From positions 1 to 18,944 of the forward strand of contig NW_013654201.1 in NCBI RefSeq assembly GCF_000499385.1: a stretch of DNA of 18,944 nucleotides, in the 5' to 3' direction. Source of the DNA: Eimeria necatrix (taxonomy: Eukaryota; Apicomplexa; Conoidasida; Eucoccidiorida; Eimeriidae). The stretch's first letter is position 1. Each line of letters opens with the position of its first letter. The notes under the pieces are model-generated. The model saw only the letters and a list, made by a program, of their open reading frames with translations, was not told the DNA's origin and did not search any database. Made by a program: the position numbers and the translations under genes. Below, piece by piece: positions 1-8,628 of this stretch.

Positions 1-194
1 GCGCACCCGGAGATTCTGTGTTTGAGAAGGGCTTCCTGGTACGGTGGGAGGCCTGCCCACATGGGGTTGGGCCTCGGTAAATTTGCGTTTGATTATTATT
101 TCCTTCTTCCCGACGGCCTCCACTGTTTTCGTTCGTCTACGACAGACCGCATCTGGACCTGAAGCAAGCTAGATATTGGGGACGTGCTTGCTAA
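1..194 (+). CDS. Candidate 3' end of a plus-strand gene, two terminal exons
   Basis: The product is not recognised. The gene is cut by the left window edge. In the frame starting at base 3, 25 codons are open before a GTAAAT donor at 77. Bases 1-77 are about 65% GC against mid-40s for the window, and 12 of 25 codons begin with G, which is typical of coding DNA. A 69-base intron (77-145) has a long pyrimidine tract and ends in GACAG. Splicing joins CG to A146 and keeps the frame open for 16 more codons to a TAA at 192-194, giving a basic tail ending in WGRAC. If the intron is retained, translation stops at once at the TAA inside the donor (78-80), so a terminal stop at 80 is the alternative. 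The composition shift and the splice signals are seen directly; the gene itself is inferred. Confidence 0.42.
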
Positions 195-1875
195 CCGTGA
201 CACCTAAATAATGCGCATATGCTGCTGCTGGGAAATAGCGCTTTTTCCTGGCGCACTAGTACTGCGTGTGCGTTATCTAGGTTTGCCATCAGCCAGCTTC
301 ATTTGTTTGCTGTACATAAGGTGGAATGCGCCTACGTCTGTGGACTGCCTTATCCGTACTGTGCGGCAGAGTCTATGGACTTGTATATTTGGCGTTTGGC
401 GTACGGCAACGATGGAAATTCAGAAAGTGGGTGGCTTCCGAGTTTTAACCAAGTTTGCTCTGTAAATTTTGTATGCCCCAAGAGTGATGATGCGTTTCGG
501 TGGTTTGTTGTGCATATGTGTTTTGGCATGTGTGTGTAGGATGTAGCTTTTGGTGACTAGGATAAGGGACCCAAGAGGCAAGACGCGCAATTGAGTGTGG
601 TGTTTTCGGCAGCTCCACCAGCCGTGTATGTCGCATAACGTGGATGCGATTCGTACATGCGCGTATGCAGGCGAAGGCGAAATGCGGATGTCATATGGAA
701 AAAGGGACGTGCGAACAAAGCTACGGCTGCACACGAATGAATCGGTGTGTTATTGGGAAATAGCCGTGCATGTGTTTGCGATGAGAATCGTGCACTGTGA
801 ACTGTGGGACAGGCCGCAAGCACATTGCATGTGGACTAAAATATCGCGTCATGCACCGCACGCTATTCTCACGCTTTTGTGTTCTCCGGACATAAGGGAT
901 CGTTGTTTGTATTTCGTCCCATAACTGTACTGCATTTTGTGCTCTCTGGACGGAAAAAATATCGAACAGCTTCTTGGCTTGGTGGGGAAAGAAATGTTTG
1001 TGAGCAGTCGGAGTTCCTTCTGCCGTAGGAGGTTGGAAAGTGTTTGCTGCAGTTATAAAGCGTGCGCCTTTCTGTATCTCATGCTGTAAAGGAAGGAGTA
1101 AATTGTGTGTGTGGAGGGGCTTCTGCTATGTGGAGTGGAGAGCAGCGCCGCCAGAAGTTGAGCATTTTTGTTTCTCCCTTCGTTCTTTGTTGTTGTTTGT
1201 TTGAGCAGACGCCTTAACGCGTAAAATTACAAACGGGGCAGGAATCACAGCGTCTTAGCACGTGCATGTGCTTGTTTGTTCTCTTGACTGGTATGCAGCA
1301 TGTTGGATATTGCCGTGTTTCGCTGCCACACCAAGGACTTGAGTAGAGTGGTATTTTGCTGCACGCAAGCCTGCGTGGGATCCCTTTGTTCTGTTGGCGG
1401 CTTTGATGTGTCGATAAGATAGAAAGTGGCACTCCACGCCGTTGAGCTTGCCTTTTGCCTGTGGAATAGATCGTCGTTGCCTGACGCCAGCTGGATGCCG
1501 CTTGCATGCTTTCTGCAGCGTCAAGCGCAAATGCAGCACACACGCGTCTGGGAGCAGACGCTTTCTTTCGTCACTCCAGCTCTTTTGTGCGTACACCTAC
1601 TAACTTTCCAATTACCTGAACTGCACGCTCGAAACACGACAAGATATCGTGCGCTTCAAGCTGTGCACTTCCGTAGTGATTATAGCGGTATGATGATGTT
1701 TCAGGAAGTGTGTAGCACTACATTTTGAGCCGAATTCGCTTATTTCCATCGTGACGCTGCGAGGCGCAATCACGACGTTCGACGCTTTGCCTTGCGTTTT
1801 ATTCGTATGCCCAAGATTTCACTGTTGATGATGAGGCTGGATGGCACAGAAGACACAAGTCCGGTTAATTGCGTG
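195..1875. other. Non-coding-looking G/T-rich stretch downstream of the left gene
   Basis: Open frames here have chance lengths and occur on both strands. The plus strand is rich in TGTGTTTG-like words up to about 1200, which suits a 3' untranslated or intergenic region following the left gene. An open plus frame at 1426-1728 (100 codons) overlaps equally open minus frames and has no distinguishing signal. A 13-base word containing TACTAAC occurs at 1592-1604 and again at 2473-2485. No RNA gene or repeat was seen before 1876. Confidence 0.4.
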
Positions 1876-2073
1876 GACTGCTGCAATAGCACCAGCCGTT
1901 TGCGCTGCAGAGTATGGGCGAATGCATGCAAGTGAAAGCGTTTGGCGTATGGCTTGAGAGGAGTGACAATTTTGGACCACACTGTAATGTGCGAAAGAAC
2001 GCGGGTGTTGAGGCCTTGAGGCCGTTGAAGAGGCATTGAAACTTTGTGGACTAAATGATGTGGATGATTGTGG
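1876..2073 (+). repeat. Direct duplication, copy A (198 bases)
   Basis: This segment is repeated at 2198-2387 with an offset of 322 and only scattered substitutions. It runs from GGACTGCTGCAAT to GATGATTGTGG and contains the palindrome TGCATGCA at 1923-1930. Copy A carries an extra internal 8-base duplication, TTGAGGCC, around 2016-2023, which accounts for its extra length. The end of the unit (about 1994-2040) also occurs as a third partial copy at 2159-2197. The function is unknown. Confidence 0.9.
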
Positions 2074-2083
2074 CTGGCAAGGT

Positions 2084-2158
2084 ACGTTGCACGTCTCACA
2101 GCCACTGCAGCCGTCCTTTGTGCTCGAGTCATGCCCACTGCGCTTTTCACTGCAGCGT
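2084..2158 (+). repeat. Perfect 75-base repeat, copy 1
   Basis: Bases 2084-2158 are identical to 2499-2573 (offset 415). The repeated piece holds a TCTCACAG 3' splice-site-like sequence followed by the first part of what is an open exon in the second copy. In this copy the frame runs into TAA at the junction with the next repeat (2158-2160), so it cannot encode the same product and is at best a broken exon start. Confidence 0.93.
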
Positions 2159-2197
2159 AAAGAACGCGGGTGTTGAGGCCGTTGAAGAGGCATTGAA

Positions 2198-2387
2198 GAC
2201 TGCAGCAATCGCACCAGCCGTTTGCGCTGCAGATTATGGGCGAATGCATGCAGGTGAAAGCGTTTGGCGTATGGCTTGAGAGGAATGATAACTTTGGACT
2301 ACACTGTAATGTGCGAAAGAACGCGAGTGTTGAGGCCGTTGAAGAGGCATTGAAACTTTGTGGACTAAATGATGTGGATGATTGTGG
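2198..2387 (+). repeat. Direct duplication, copy B (190 bases)
   Basis: This is the second copy of the unit at 1876-2073. It shares the TGCATGCA palindrome (2245-2252) and the end GATGTGGATGATTGTGG, and lacks the 8-base TTGAGGCC insertion. A 15-base piece of it (2288-2302) recurs directly downstream at 2389-2403, which shows further local duplication. Divergence between copies A and B is clearly higher than between the two 75-base copies at 2084 and 2499, so at least two duplication events are implied. Confidence 0.9.
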
Positions 2388-2932
2388 TATAACTTTGGAC
2401 TACTGACATTACACGCTTTCTTGCGCTCACAACTCCGGCAACTTCTCCGTAACTTTGAAACACCTGATTTACTACACCTACTAACACCAACCGTTCCAAC
2501 GTTGCACGTCTCACAGCCACTGCAGCCGTCCTTTGTGCTCGAGTCATGCCCACTGCGCTTTTCACTGCAGCGTCAGTGCCTGACGGCGAGAGGAACAGTG
2601 CCACTTTCTATGGGCGAACGATTGCATCGTTGCGACTGCACGCGGGTGGAATGTCCAGCTGTTTGCAGCGCCGCTCTGTCAAATTGGTTATTCTCGTGTT
2701 CAGACGGAGTGCTGGTCCCGACAAAAGAGTGGAGACGTGTTCTTGGCGGTTTTTAGCTTGCATCTCTGGTGTCTCACGAGCTGGTCCCGACAAAAGAGTG
2801 GAGACGTGTTCTTGGGGGTTTTTAGCTTGCATCTCTGGTGTCTCACGAGTGTTCTTGGGGGTTTTTAGCTTGCATCTCTGGTGTCTCACGAGTCGTGGGA
2901 AAGTGCTGTCTTCGAATAGTGTTTACCAGTAG
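2382..2932 (+). CDS. Candidate two-exon segment carrying in-frame 23-residue repeats
   Basis: The product is not recognised. The second exon (2517-2932) is open for 138 codons to a stop, the longest splice-supported frame in the window. Of the first 65 codons, 22 begin with G and 38 with a purine. It starts after ACGTCTCACAG, with TACTAAC 32 bases upstream. A GTAACT donor at 2449 would give a 68-base intron, and the open frame 2382-2448 ends in the phase that exon 2 requires. The early part reads as alanine-rich and mildly hydrophobic, then basic. From residue 65 on, a 23-residue unit beginning AGPDKRVETC is repeated twice, with a third, frame-shifted partial copy. No start codon is visible in the upstream exon. 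The minus strand of the repeat is also open, so the orientation is inferred. Confidence 0.36.
2499..2573 (+). repeat. Perfect 75-base repeat, copy 2
   Basis: This is identical to 2084-2158. Here the piece sits at an intron-exon border: a TACTAAC branch-point-like word lies 32 bases upstream of the AG at 2515-2516, and the frame after the AG stays open for 138 codons. This is probably the functional or ancestral location. Confidence 0.93.
2711..2891 (+). repeat. Tandem repeat, 69-base unit, 2.6 copies
   Basis: Copy 1 is 2711-2779 and copy 2 is 2780-2848; they differ at a single visible base (GGCGG versus GGGGG). A partial third copy, 2849-2891, lacks the first 26 bases of the unit. Sixty-nine is a multiple of three, so the first two copies keep one reading frame. 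The 43-base partial copy shifts it. Near-identity of the copies means the expansion is recent or is being homogenised. Confidence 0.95.
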
Positions 2933-3320
2933 CACTTAGTTCTATGGGGGTTTGCGAAACAACGAGGGCTTTCGTTGTGAAGGATAGGCATGCGTATTGC
3001 ATCGCTGTAGTATCGAATCTGTTGATGTGCGCCAGAAGTCAGATTCATTGCCTTTTATGCCGAGTTCGATCACAAGTATGTCTGAGAATACAATGCAGCT
3101 CCTTATTGAAGTGATGGAGATTAGCGTTGGGTAAAATTCTGTAACTGTTTGTAACGGGCGACATGTCCATGAGGCCTAGCTGCTCATGTTAGCCTCGATA
3201 CTGTACTGAAGGTCATTCCAAAGGTGATCTACCCACAGGAAAAAATGCAGCTGGTCCTTTTCTTTCATTGTACCTGAGTGATCCGCTGCGACTCTTGACG
3301 GTAGTGGAGAAGATACTTAT
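2933..3320. other. No gene seen
   Basis: I see no frame with coding character, no clear repeat and no RNA gene here. It contains one GCATGC at 2988. Confidence 0.4.
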
Positions 3321-3641
3321 ATGAACGTTATGAGTAGGGCATTTGCAATGGCACATACACTTGCAGGATGTGTGTTGGTTGTCCCTATTCATGTTCTGGC
3401 TCTCCGTTTCATGCAGTGCGCAGCTCACAGCTCCATTACACTATCGGTTCGAGTTGTTCCGTCGTTCACGAAGTGTGTCAATATGCAACTGGCGTCTTTA
3501 CTTGACTCTGGCTCCTTTTGCTGTACGACGTTTCAGTGCGAAATTCTGAGTGAGCAGATTAAAGTCAGAAATATACGACTTCATAGTCCGTGGACGCATA
3601 CCTTTTTTGTGAACTCTCACTTCGGTGCTGCAGCCTCATGA
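3321..3641 (+). CDS. Weak candidate small protein with hydrophobic N-terminus
   Basis: An ATG-to-TGA frame of 106 codons, not recognised. The first 35 residues are hydrophobic with a methionine/alanine-rich start (MNVMSRAFAMAHTLAG) and could be a signal or anchor segment. Sixteen of the first 20 codons start with a purine, but the bias fades later. The start context is poor (T at -3). A good acceptor (CACTTGCAG at 3366) lies inside it, and all three frames after that acceptor remain open for over 30 codons, so a spliced reading in another frame is equally possible. Length alone is within chance. Confidence 0.2.
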   Translation: MNVMSRAFAMAHTLAGCVLVVPIHVLALRFMQCAAHSSITLSVRVVPSFTKCVNMQLASLLDSGSFCCTTFQCEILSEQIKVRNIRLHSPWTHTFFVNSHFGAAAS

Positions 3642-4348
3642 ATCTGCAGAAAGTAGGTACCACGCCTTTCATTTTGCTTTGAAAGCAAACACGCAGGTAG
3701 CTTGCAGAGGAAACAGGCTGTTGTGGAGTTCATGGATCTATTATTCGCCCAGTACTACGCTTGATTTTGGTAGACCAGTAGTGCGTCTGATTTTCGTTAG
3801 CATCCAGTTTGTAACATATTTTCGATCTAGGTGTTGTTTCAAGTTATTGCTGAGTGCAGTAGGTTCAACTTGCTTTGGCACAAACAACTGTCAAGCACTA
3901 GCGTAGCACTTCAATAGATCTGTAGTTTTTTTAACTGCCACCTGCACGACATATTCTGCCCAAGAGCAACGTATATATAGCTTTTTTGCTGCATTCTTCA
4001 GGTTACTGTACACACCGCCCTATTTCTGGTTTCGTATAGCTGAAACTTACATGCGTAGTTTTATGAATCACAGACAAGGGCTCGTGGCCATTATACTTCG
4101 TCTTTTTCCGTTGCATTCAAGCGTCTTATCTGTGTGGGCACTTCAATTTCACTCTGCCTCCTTTTGCCCACAGTTAATTGTCAACTACGTAGCATAAATG
4201 TCTTGATGGTTTTCTGGCTTGGCCTCTATCCTAGGAAGAACACTTTCACGCTTGGTGCTACGGGGAGCAAAACCGCTGTGGGCGCTCATTCTTTTTAAGG
4301 ATTGTGCCAGGGGGCAATGAAATTGAATCAGCTTAATTAATCGTGCAG
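3642..4348. other. No supported gene
   Basis: There are only short open frames. A 62-base piece at 3708-3769, between TTGCAG and a GTAGAC donor, is open in two frames and might be a small exon. Its trailing phase (one base) would match the acceptor at 4348, but nothing else supports it. Confidence 0.3.
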
Positions 4349-4500
4349 CTAGTATGTTGGAGGCAGATACGACGCAGAATTTTGTACTTAATTCTGCATA
4401 TCAGGTTGGTGTTGAGTTGCAGCCTCAGCGTAGGCATATTTGCACTAAAGAACGTGTTGCGACTTCAGGAAAAAGTGGCGCTGTTAGTGTCGCTATATGA
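4349..4500 (+). CDS. Candidate terminal exon, 50 codons
   Basis: Not recognised. After the acceptor AATCGTGCAG (AG at 4347-4348) one frame is open to TGA at 4498-4500. Of 49 codons, 18 begin with G and 33 with a purine, well above the roughly 24% and 51% expected from local composition. The product is polar, beginning SMLEADTTQNFVLNSAYQVG and ending in a small Ser/Ala/Val-rich tail; an in-frame ATG lies at 4354. The exon needs one base from an upstream exon (phase 1). The first coding base bias and acceptor are seen; the upstream exon is not identified. Confidence 0.36.
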
Positions 4501-5068
4501 ATCTGGGCCTTCAAACCGTCGAAAAGCCATATGCAACTCTTAGACACTACTAAGGTGGCTTTTCGAGTCACGCGTTCCGCGCTGCTTATTTGTCCACCAA
4601 CACCTTGGAGCTCTACCATACCTGGGAGCCAAATCTTAGACTTCGGGAGCGACTTAAAAGCATATATGGTAATCGTTCGTTTGTGCCTGTGCTGAGAAAG
4701 TTTAAAAGCAAAAGCGGTTTTTAGCAGATTGCGGATATTTCAGATAGTGAGTTGAGGCGTTTGCGAACAGCGCACGGAACAACCTAAGTACGCCGCCAGG
4801 TCGCCCAGCAGAAACTTTCGTCTCAGCGCGAGCACGTCAGATTCATTGCTTGTTTCATGACAACATTTCTAGGCAGCCCCTTATCCCAGTGAAGAGAGTT
4901 GTTTACTTTGACATATTGTCAGCCTTGCCAAACTTTGATGAGTTTACGAGCGCGTGACACACATTCTGGGTGTTCATGGTGGATGCATGCAACTATACTC
5001 GCAATATTTCATAATCTGGCGTAACGACTGTGTTCAGGAAATCTGAAGATCATTCGAATGTTTGTCCG
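4501..5068. other. No gene seen
   Basis: The open frames have chance lengths on both strands. TGCATGCA occurs at 4984-4991. No repeat or RNA structure was noticed. Confidence 0.4.
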
Positions 5069-5305
5069 CTAATTCATACAGTTCTTCTGCTTTTCTTTAT
5101 TGTATCGTGCCTCTAACTTCCAGGGAGTGTGTCTGGAAACAATCCATTTTATACAGAGTTGGCAAATTGCTGCGTTCGTTCCCCGGCACATCTTTTCGTG
5201 TGTGACTGTGCGCTTCTCGCGTATTATATCGTTAGCATGAAGCGTTGGTAGCTGAGCAATCAGTTTTCCGATCTGCGTGGCCAGCATGCCACATGTATTG
5301 CTCAT
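5069..5305 (-). CDS. Candidate small basic protein, 78 residues
   Basis: A complete minus-strand frame from ATG (5305-5303) to TAG, not recognised. Fifty of 78 codons begin with a purine, mostly A, partly reflecting the purine-rich strand here. The predicted product is polar and strongly basic. Its N-terminal part has a possible amphipathic helix, the middle carries four cysteines, and the C-terminus is rich in lysine (EARYNKEKQKNC). The start context is weak (C at -3). No intron signals were needed. It may be a single-exon gene or an internal exon, and a chance frame cannot be excluded. Confidence 0.28.
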   Translation of the reverse strand: MSNTCGMLATQIGKLIAQLPTLHANDIIREKRTVTHEKMCRGTNAAICQLCIKWIVSRHTPWKLEARYNKEKQKNCMN

Positions 5306-6726
5306 GTGGAGAAACGCCGTAGCATCGATTCTGTTTAATGATTCCTTTTTGTCACAAACTTAGTGATAATGCGTTTACCGCCCATCATCTTATCTGCCCA
5401 AATAAATATTGCTGTGTTAAAGCTACATTTAATATCTAATCTTCTTGAACCTCTCCGTTGACGTGACATCTGAAATATGGTCACTGGTGATCTTACGAAG
5501 CTATCTGCTTCTTGGCCGTTGCATTGACTTTGCAGCGTACTAGCCTTGTCTGCCAGGGTGATTGCCTCTCGGCTTTATTATCCACAGTTTTCTAAGCATT
5601 GAACAGGATGTTTTCGGGAATGGCTAACACAGGAAAAGTGCACTATGCTTTACCAGGACGTGCGCTTGACGTGTAGAATAAAGCAGCTACTATACAACAG
5701 GACATGCGAACATCTGCCAGCGAAGTTTTTCAACAGTGGATTTGCTAGCCTGGCACGCCATCATCATAATTGAACGTATTGCGCCAATGCTTTGCTTTGC
5801 TTCCGTCACGAGAACTCGTGCAAAACTTTCACACTGAAACAAAGGCAAGACACTTTTGGGTTAACCTTGCGTTCACTTGTTTTGTATTCCGCTTCACAAG
5901 CGTCCGCAATTGGAAATTTTTGATGTCTGCTTTTTGCAAGCACTTGTCGGTGTCTTGTTTTTGACTGCCTCCGAAAGGAGAAAATTTTAAAGCTAGCAGC
6001 TACATAAGTAATTTTTCGGTGACTCGAGATGTAACAGGTGAAGGCATAAAAACAATTCCGCAGCGACTGTTCGTAACTTGGCAGCTCGTGCGATAAAAAT
6101 ACCGCTAGAAGCGCTCAGAGAAGCTCTCCGTGAAACTTGTTGGCATGGCATTTAGCTTTCTCTGAATTCCAAATAAGATGCCTAGGGTGATATAAAGTCA
6201 GATAGGCGTTTAAATAGATTTATGGAGCATGCACGTCCTGAGCAAATAAACGGTGGCCTTGATAAGTTGGTTGCAGTTGCTTAGCCCGCAAAGTACCTAC
6301 CATCCTAGGGCGCGCGTCGCATGACATGCCAATGCTGCGCGAGATATGAGCAAGCTCACAGTCATTTTTTTGCCAAGTAAAAGTGTGCGTAAACGGAAAA
6401 GAAGATTATATGGCGACAAAAAGAAGCAAAGGTTAGTGGCAATTAAGAAGCTCTTCTTCACTATGCCTTTTACATCTCCTTTTTATGCTACCTTCCCTAC
6501 CATTGCCTAGAGTAACATCAACTGAGAAGCGAGCTGGTGCACGGACTACTTGCTAATTATCTCAGTGCGCAAAAGCTTGCTCAGGTCTGAGCCCTTTGTA
6601 CTAGCGCACAAAATATTTCTGGATACGATTATTTTCCCCTTAGTAATGTGGCGGAAGCGTGCAACCCACTGACACCGTTCCAGTGAAGGAAAACGTACGA
6701 ATGTTCAACATATATTCTTCTGTGTT
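5306..6726. other. Gene-free stretch of 1.4 kb
   Basis: No frame on either strand shows first-position bias, and stops are frequent in all frames. AATAAA words occur on the plus strand at 5401, 5677 and 6245, but none follows an obvious coding end. GCATGC occurs at 6227. I see no repeat or RNA gene. Confidence 0.45.
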
Positions 6727-7032
6727 TTAGCAAACGCCGCACGTAGGAACTTTTGTTGTGTAAACGTCTTCGCATTTTTCAGGCAGTAAGTTGAAATGAG
6801 TGCAATCATTAAAGAACAGAAGCGCTGAGAAACACCAATGATAACAATGTTGGTACCTCCTACAAATACTCTTGAATATAAAAACGGATTCAAAATGAAT
6901 CCATGGCTGCTCAGGAAATTGCGACTTCTGAAACGAGCATGTCGGAGCAGTAAACATCCGTTCTGTCAGCACCGAAACATAGTGGCCAATGTGGGTATTT
7001 GAGTGAGTTCGAGCAAAAGTAGGGTCAATCAT
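6727..7032 (-). CDS. Candidate frame, 101 codons, overlapping the upstream frame
   Basis: Begins at an ATG that overlaps the TGA of the 127-codon frame (TTATGA) and ends with TAA. Not recognised. It is rich in aromatic residues, His and Cys (for example CRRYQHCYHWCF), and lacks first-position G bias (19%). It is listed because it directly continues the upstream open frame on the same strand. Taken alone it would be at chance level. Confidence 0.2.
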   Translation of the reverse strand: MIDPTFARTHSNTHIGHYVSVLTERMFTAPTCSFQKSQFPEQPWIHFESVFIFKSICRRYQHCYHWCFSALLFFNDCTHFNLLPEKCEDVYTTKVPTCGVC

Positions 7033-7412
7033 AACTCAGGTACGCATTTCCTGAATAAAGCGAGTGGACGGTCTTTGACATATATCGTAGATGCATCCCG
7101 TTCAGTATTTTCTTTGATATCCGAACACTCATTATGTTGAAATGTGAATGTCACAGTGGCGTCGCGCAACCACTCCAGCTGATTACCGGCTGAACTACAA
7201 CTTGATAATTCGGAAACATGCAGTAAAAGCACATATAGAGACACGGCTTTGCATACGTGGAAATGGCCGTTCAATAAGTTGTATTTCATGCTACAGGTTT
7301 GCTGCGATTTAAAACACCTGCATTGGGATTGCTGAGAGTATTTTTGCATTGCTTTTTCATTTTCAGGTGCGCTCAGCATTTTACGTGCGCAAACACCTAT
7401 TCGAGACAGCAT
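7029..7412 (-). CDS. Candidate frame, 127 codons, polar
   Basis: ATG at 7412-7410 to TGA at 7031-7029; not recognised. It is the longest uninterrupted frame outside the repeat block. The first half has several cysteines and a short hydrophobic stretch (SLYVLLLHV); the second half is acidic and polar (CSDIKENTERDASTIYVKD), unlike random translation. First-position bias is weak (24% G, 51% purine), so support is mainly length and residue composition. Its TGA overlaps the ATG of the next minus-strand frame (6727-7032). With a single frame change the two would form about 228 open codons. An old frameshift or an unseen intron could explain this. Confidence 0.28.
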   Translation of the reverse strand: MLSRIGVCARKMLSAPENEKAMQKYSQQSQCRCFKSQQTCSMKYNLLNGHFHVCKAVSLYVLLLHVSELSSCSSAGNQLEWLRDATVTFTFQHNECSDIKENTERDASTIYVKDRPLALFRKCVPEL

Positions 7413-7416
7413 ATAA

Positions 7417-7638
7417 ATTAGAGCAAGTACTTTTGGCCTTCAACGGCTTCATTTGGCTTCTGTCGAACAGTCGACATTTTTGCCTGTCTTTGAAGGCAAT
7501 ACTTCCTTAAAAGAGGCCTTTGCATTGGCAGAGCGTGTTGCGCGTACCTCATGTGGCCCGTTAAACAGTCGATGGCTTAAAAGAATTTTGGTTGTCTGCC
7601 AGCGATATTGTAAGGGTCCCGGTGTACTCAACAAATGA
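7417..7638 (+). CDS. Weak candidate exon, 73 codons
   Basis: An open plus frame to TGA, not recognised. About 32% of codons from 7453 on begin with G. The product includes a convincing amphipathic helix (SLKEAFALAERVAR). An acceptor-like AAATTAG lies at its left end and a possible donor follows AAAAGAATTTTG near 7589. The minus strand is open over nearly the same interval, so orientation is unsure. Confidence 0.22.
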   Translation: MRASTFGLQRLHLASVEQSTFLPVFEGNTSLKEAFALAERVARTSCGPLNSRWLKRILVVCQRYCKGPGVLNK

Positions 7639-8394
7639 TTCGACTACAGGTTGACCAGTGTCTGGAAAAATAATGTTACGTACGTCGCCGCGCGGGAATA
7701 GTCCGGAAAGTGCGATTTCTTGCTTGAACTAATGACTTGAGGCATACTTTCATCTAATAAATACTTGCAGTCAAGCACGGCGACTATGTCCAATTTTAGT
7801 TTCGCTACGGAGTAAGAGAGTGTCAAGCCATCAAAAAAACAGTGAACGTTATCGTTGTATGTGAACATCTTAATGAAAACTCCGCACTTTTGCTAAAGAG
7901 CGTGCATGTGCTATGGGAATCTGGCATTAACAACACTAACTGCTCCATAGTCGACACAGGTTCATCATAAGACTTCAGCCTGTATTGCTGCGGTGTATGC
8001 TCGCCGTGTGTGTCGCAAAGCGAAAGTCTAGGCAAGCAGTCATCCAGAGAGTTGCCCAAACTGAACAATATTGTATTCGCCATTTTGAAAAAAAAGAACA
8101 AAGCACTCGCGCATGTAGGAACAAGCCAAAACTAAGCAATATTTGTGTACCTTCTACAGCGATTGGTAATCTTAACTGCGTGTCCTTATTGAGGCACTTT
8201 CTGAGATGGTATAAACTGCAAAGCAAGTAAGTAAATGTTGCAAAGCCATTTACTCAGCATCTGGGGAGCGCAGCTTGTAACACTGACACTTGGGACGTTT
8301 ACTTCTCCAGACTGTCCATACGCGGCAATTCAATTGAATGCCCCCTTAAGGTTGATGGAAAGCAGTAACGTTTTAAACAGCCGCAGCGTGTAAT
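7639..8394. other. No firmly supported gene
   Basis: Two weak possibilities lie here. One is a minus frame, 7644-7868, with a GTACGT donor-like sequence near 7680. The other is a plus frame, 7985-8230, that is basic and has a GTAATC donor-like site near 8166. They face different directions and neither has clear codon bias. An imperfect 19-base palindrome lies at 8324-8342. Confidence 0.3.
8324..8342. repeat. Imperfect palindrome
   Basis: GGC-A-ATTCAATTGAAT-GCC: a perfect 12-base palindrome (8328-8339) flanked by a further 3-base match with one unpaired A. It could be a dimeric factor site or chance. Confidence 0.6.
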
Positions 8395-8628
8395 ATGCAA
8401 TTTTATTTTTGTGGCAGGGGGTGCGCTACATGTGCAGGCTCAAAGTTATGCAGTGGGGGCACGAGAGTAGTTGCTATTGCTGGATGCAAAACAAACGGAA
8501 AGGTTTGCTTTCACCAATCTGCGACTCCTTTCAACGTTGGGAAAAGGTGTGCAGTTTATTTGCCAGGACGCATCATCGCCTCAGTTGTTCAAGGGCTTGA
8601 GTGGGCTGGTTGTCGGACACGCAAATAG
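8395..8628 (+). CDS. Candidate small cysteine-rich protein or exon
   Basis: Not recognised. The ATG-to-TAG frame is 77 codons and is open further upstream to 8377. From 8419 on, 26 of 69 codons begin with G and 44 with a purine, one of the strongest coding biases in the window. It contains eight cysteines, including a CxxC at residues 10-13, and the spacing suggests a disulfide-bonded extracellular module. Alternatively the exon starts at 8418 after a T-rich tract and GTGGCAG. A possible donor, AAAAG|GTGTGC at 8547, could join it in phase to the membrane-segment frame at 9037. If so, this would be an ectodomain of the same protein. Two other frames are also partly open. Confidence 0.36.
   Translation: MQFYFCGRGCATCAGSKLCSGGTRVVAIAGCKTNGKVCFHQSATPFNVGKRCAVYLPGRIIASVVQGLEWAGCRTRK

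Noticed and set aside
420..823. Minus-strand frames of 88-104 codons
   Set aside because: Lengths are within chance, both strands are open and codon bias is absent; the region is better read as 3' flank of the left gene.
1770..2249. Longest minus-strand frame (about 160 codons) across the duplications
   Set aside because: It reads through the repeat copies, the repeated pieces fall in different frames of the product, and no splice or bias evidence supports it.
2091..2513. CGTCTCA (reverse of the coccidian granule-gene promoter motif WGAGACG)
   Set aside because: Only about four sites in the window, which is what chance predicts; two of them are simply the duplicated 75-base segment.
3440..3465. 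tRNA-like B box (GGTTCGAG)
   Set aside because: No matching A box, acceptor stem or T-stem pairing around it; the same applies to GTTCAAAAC near 13390.
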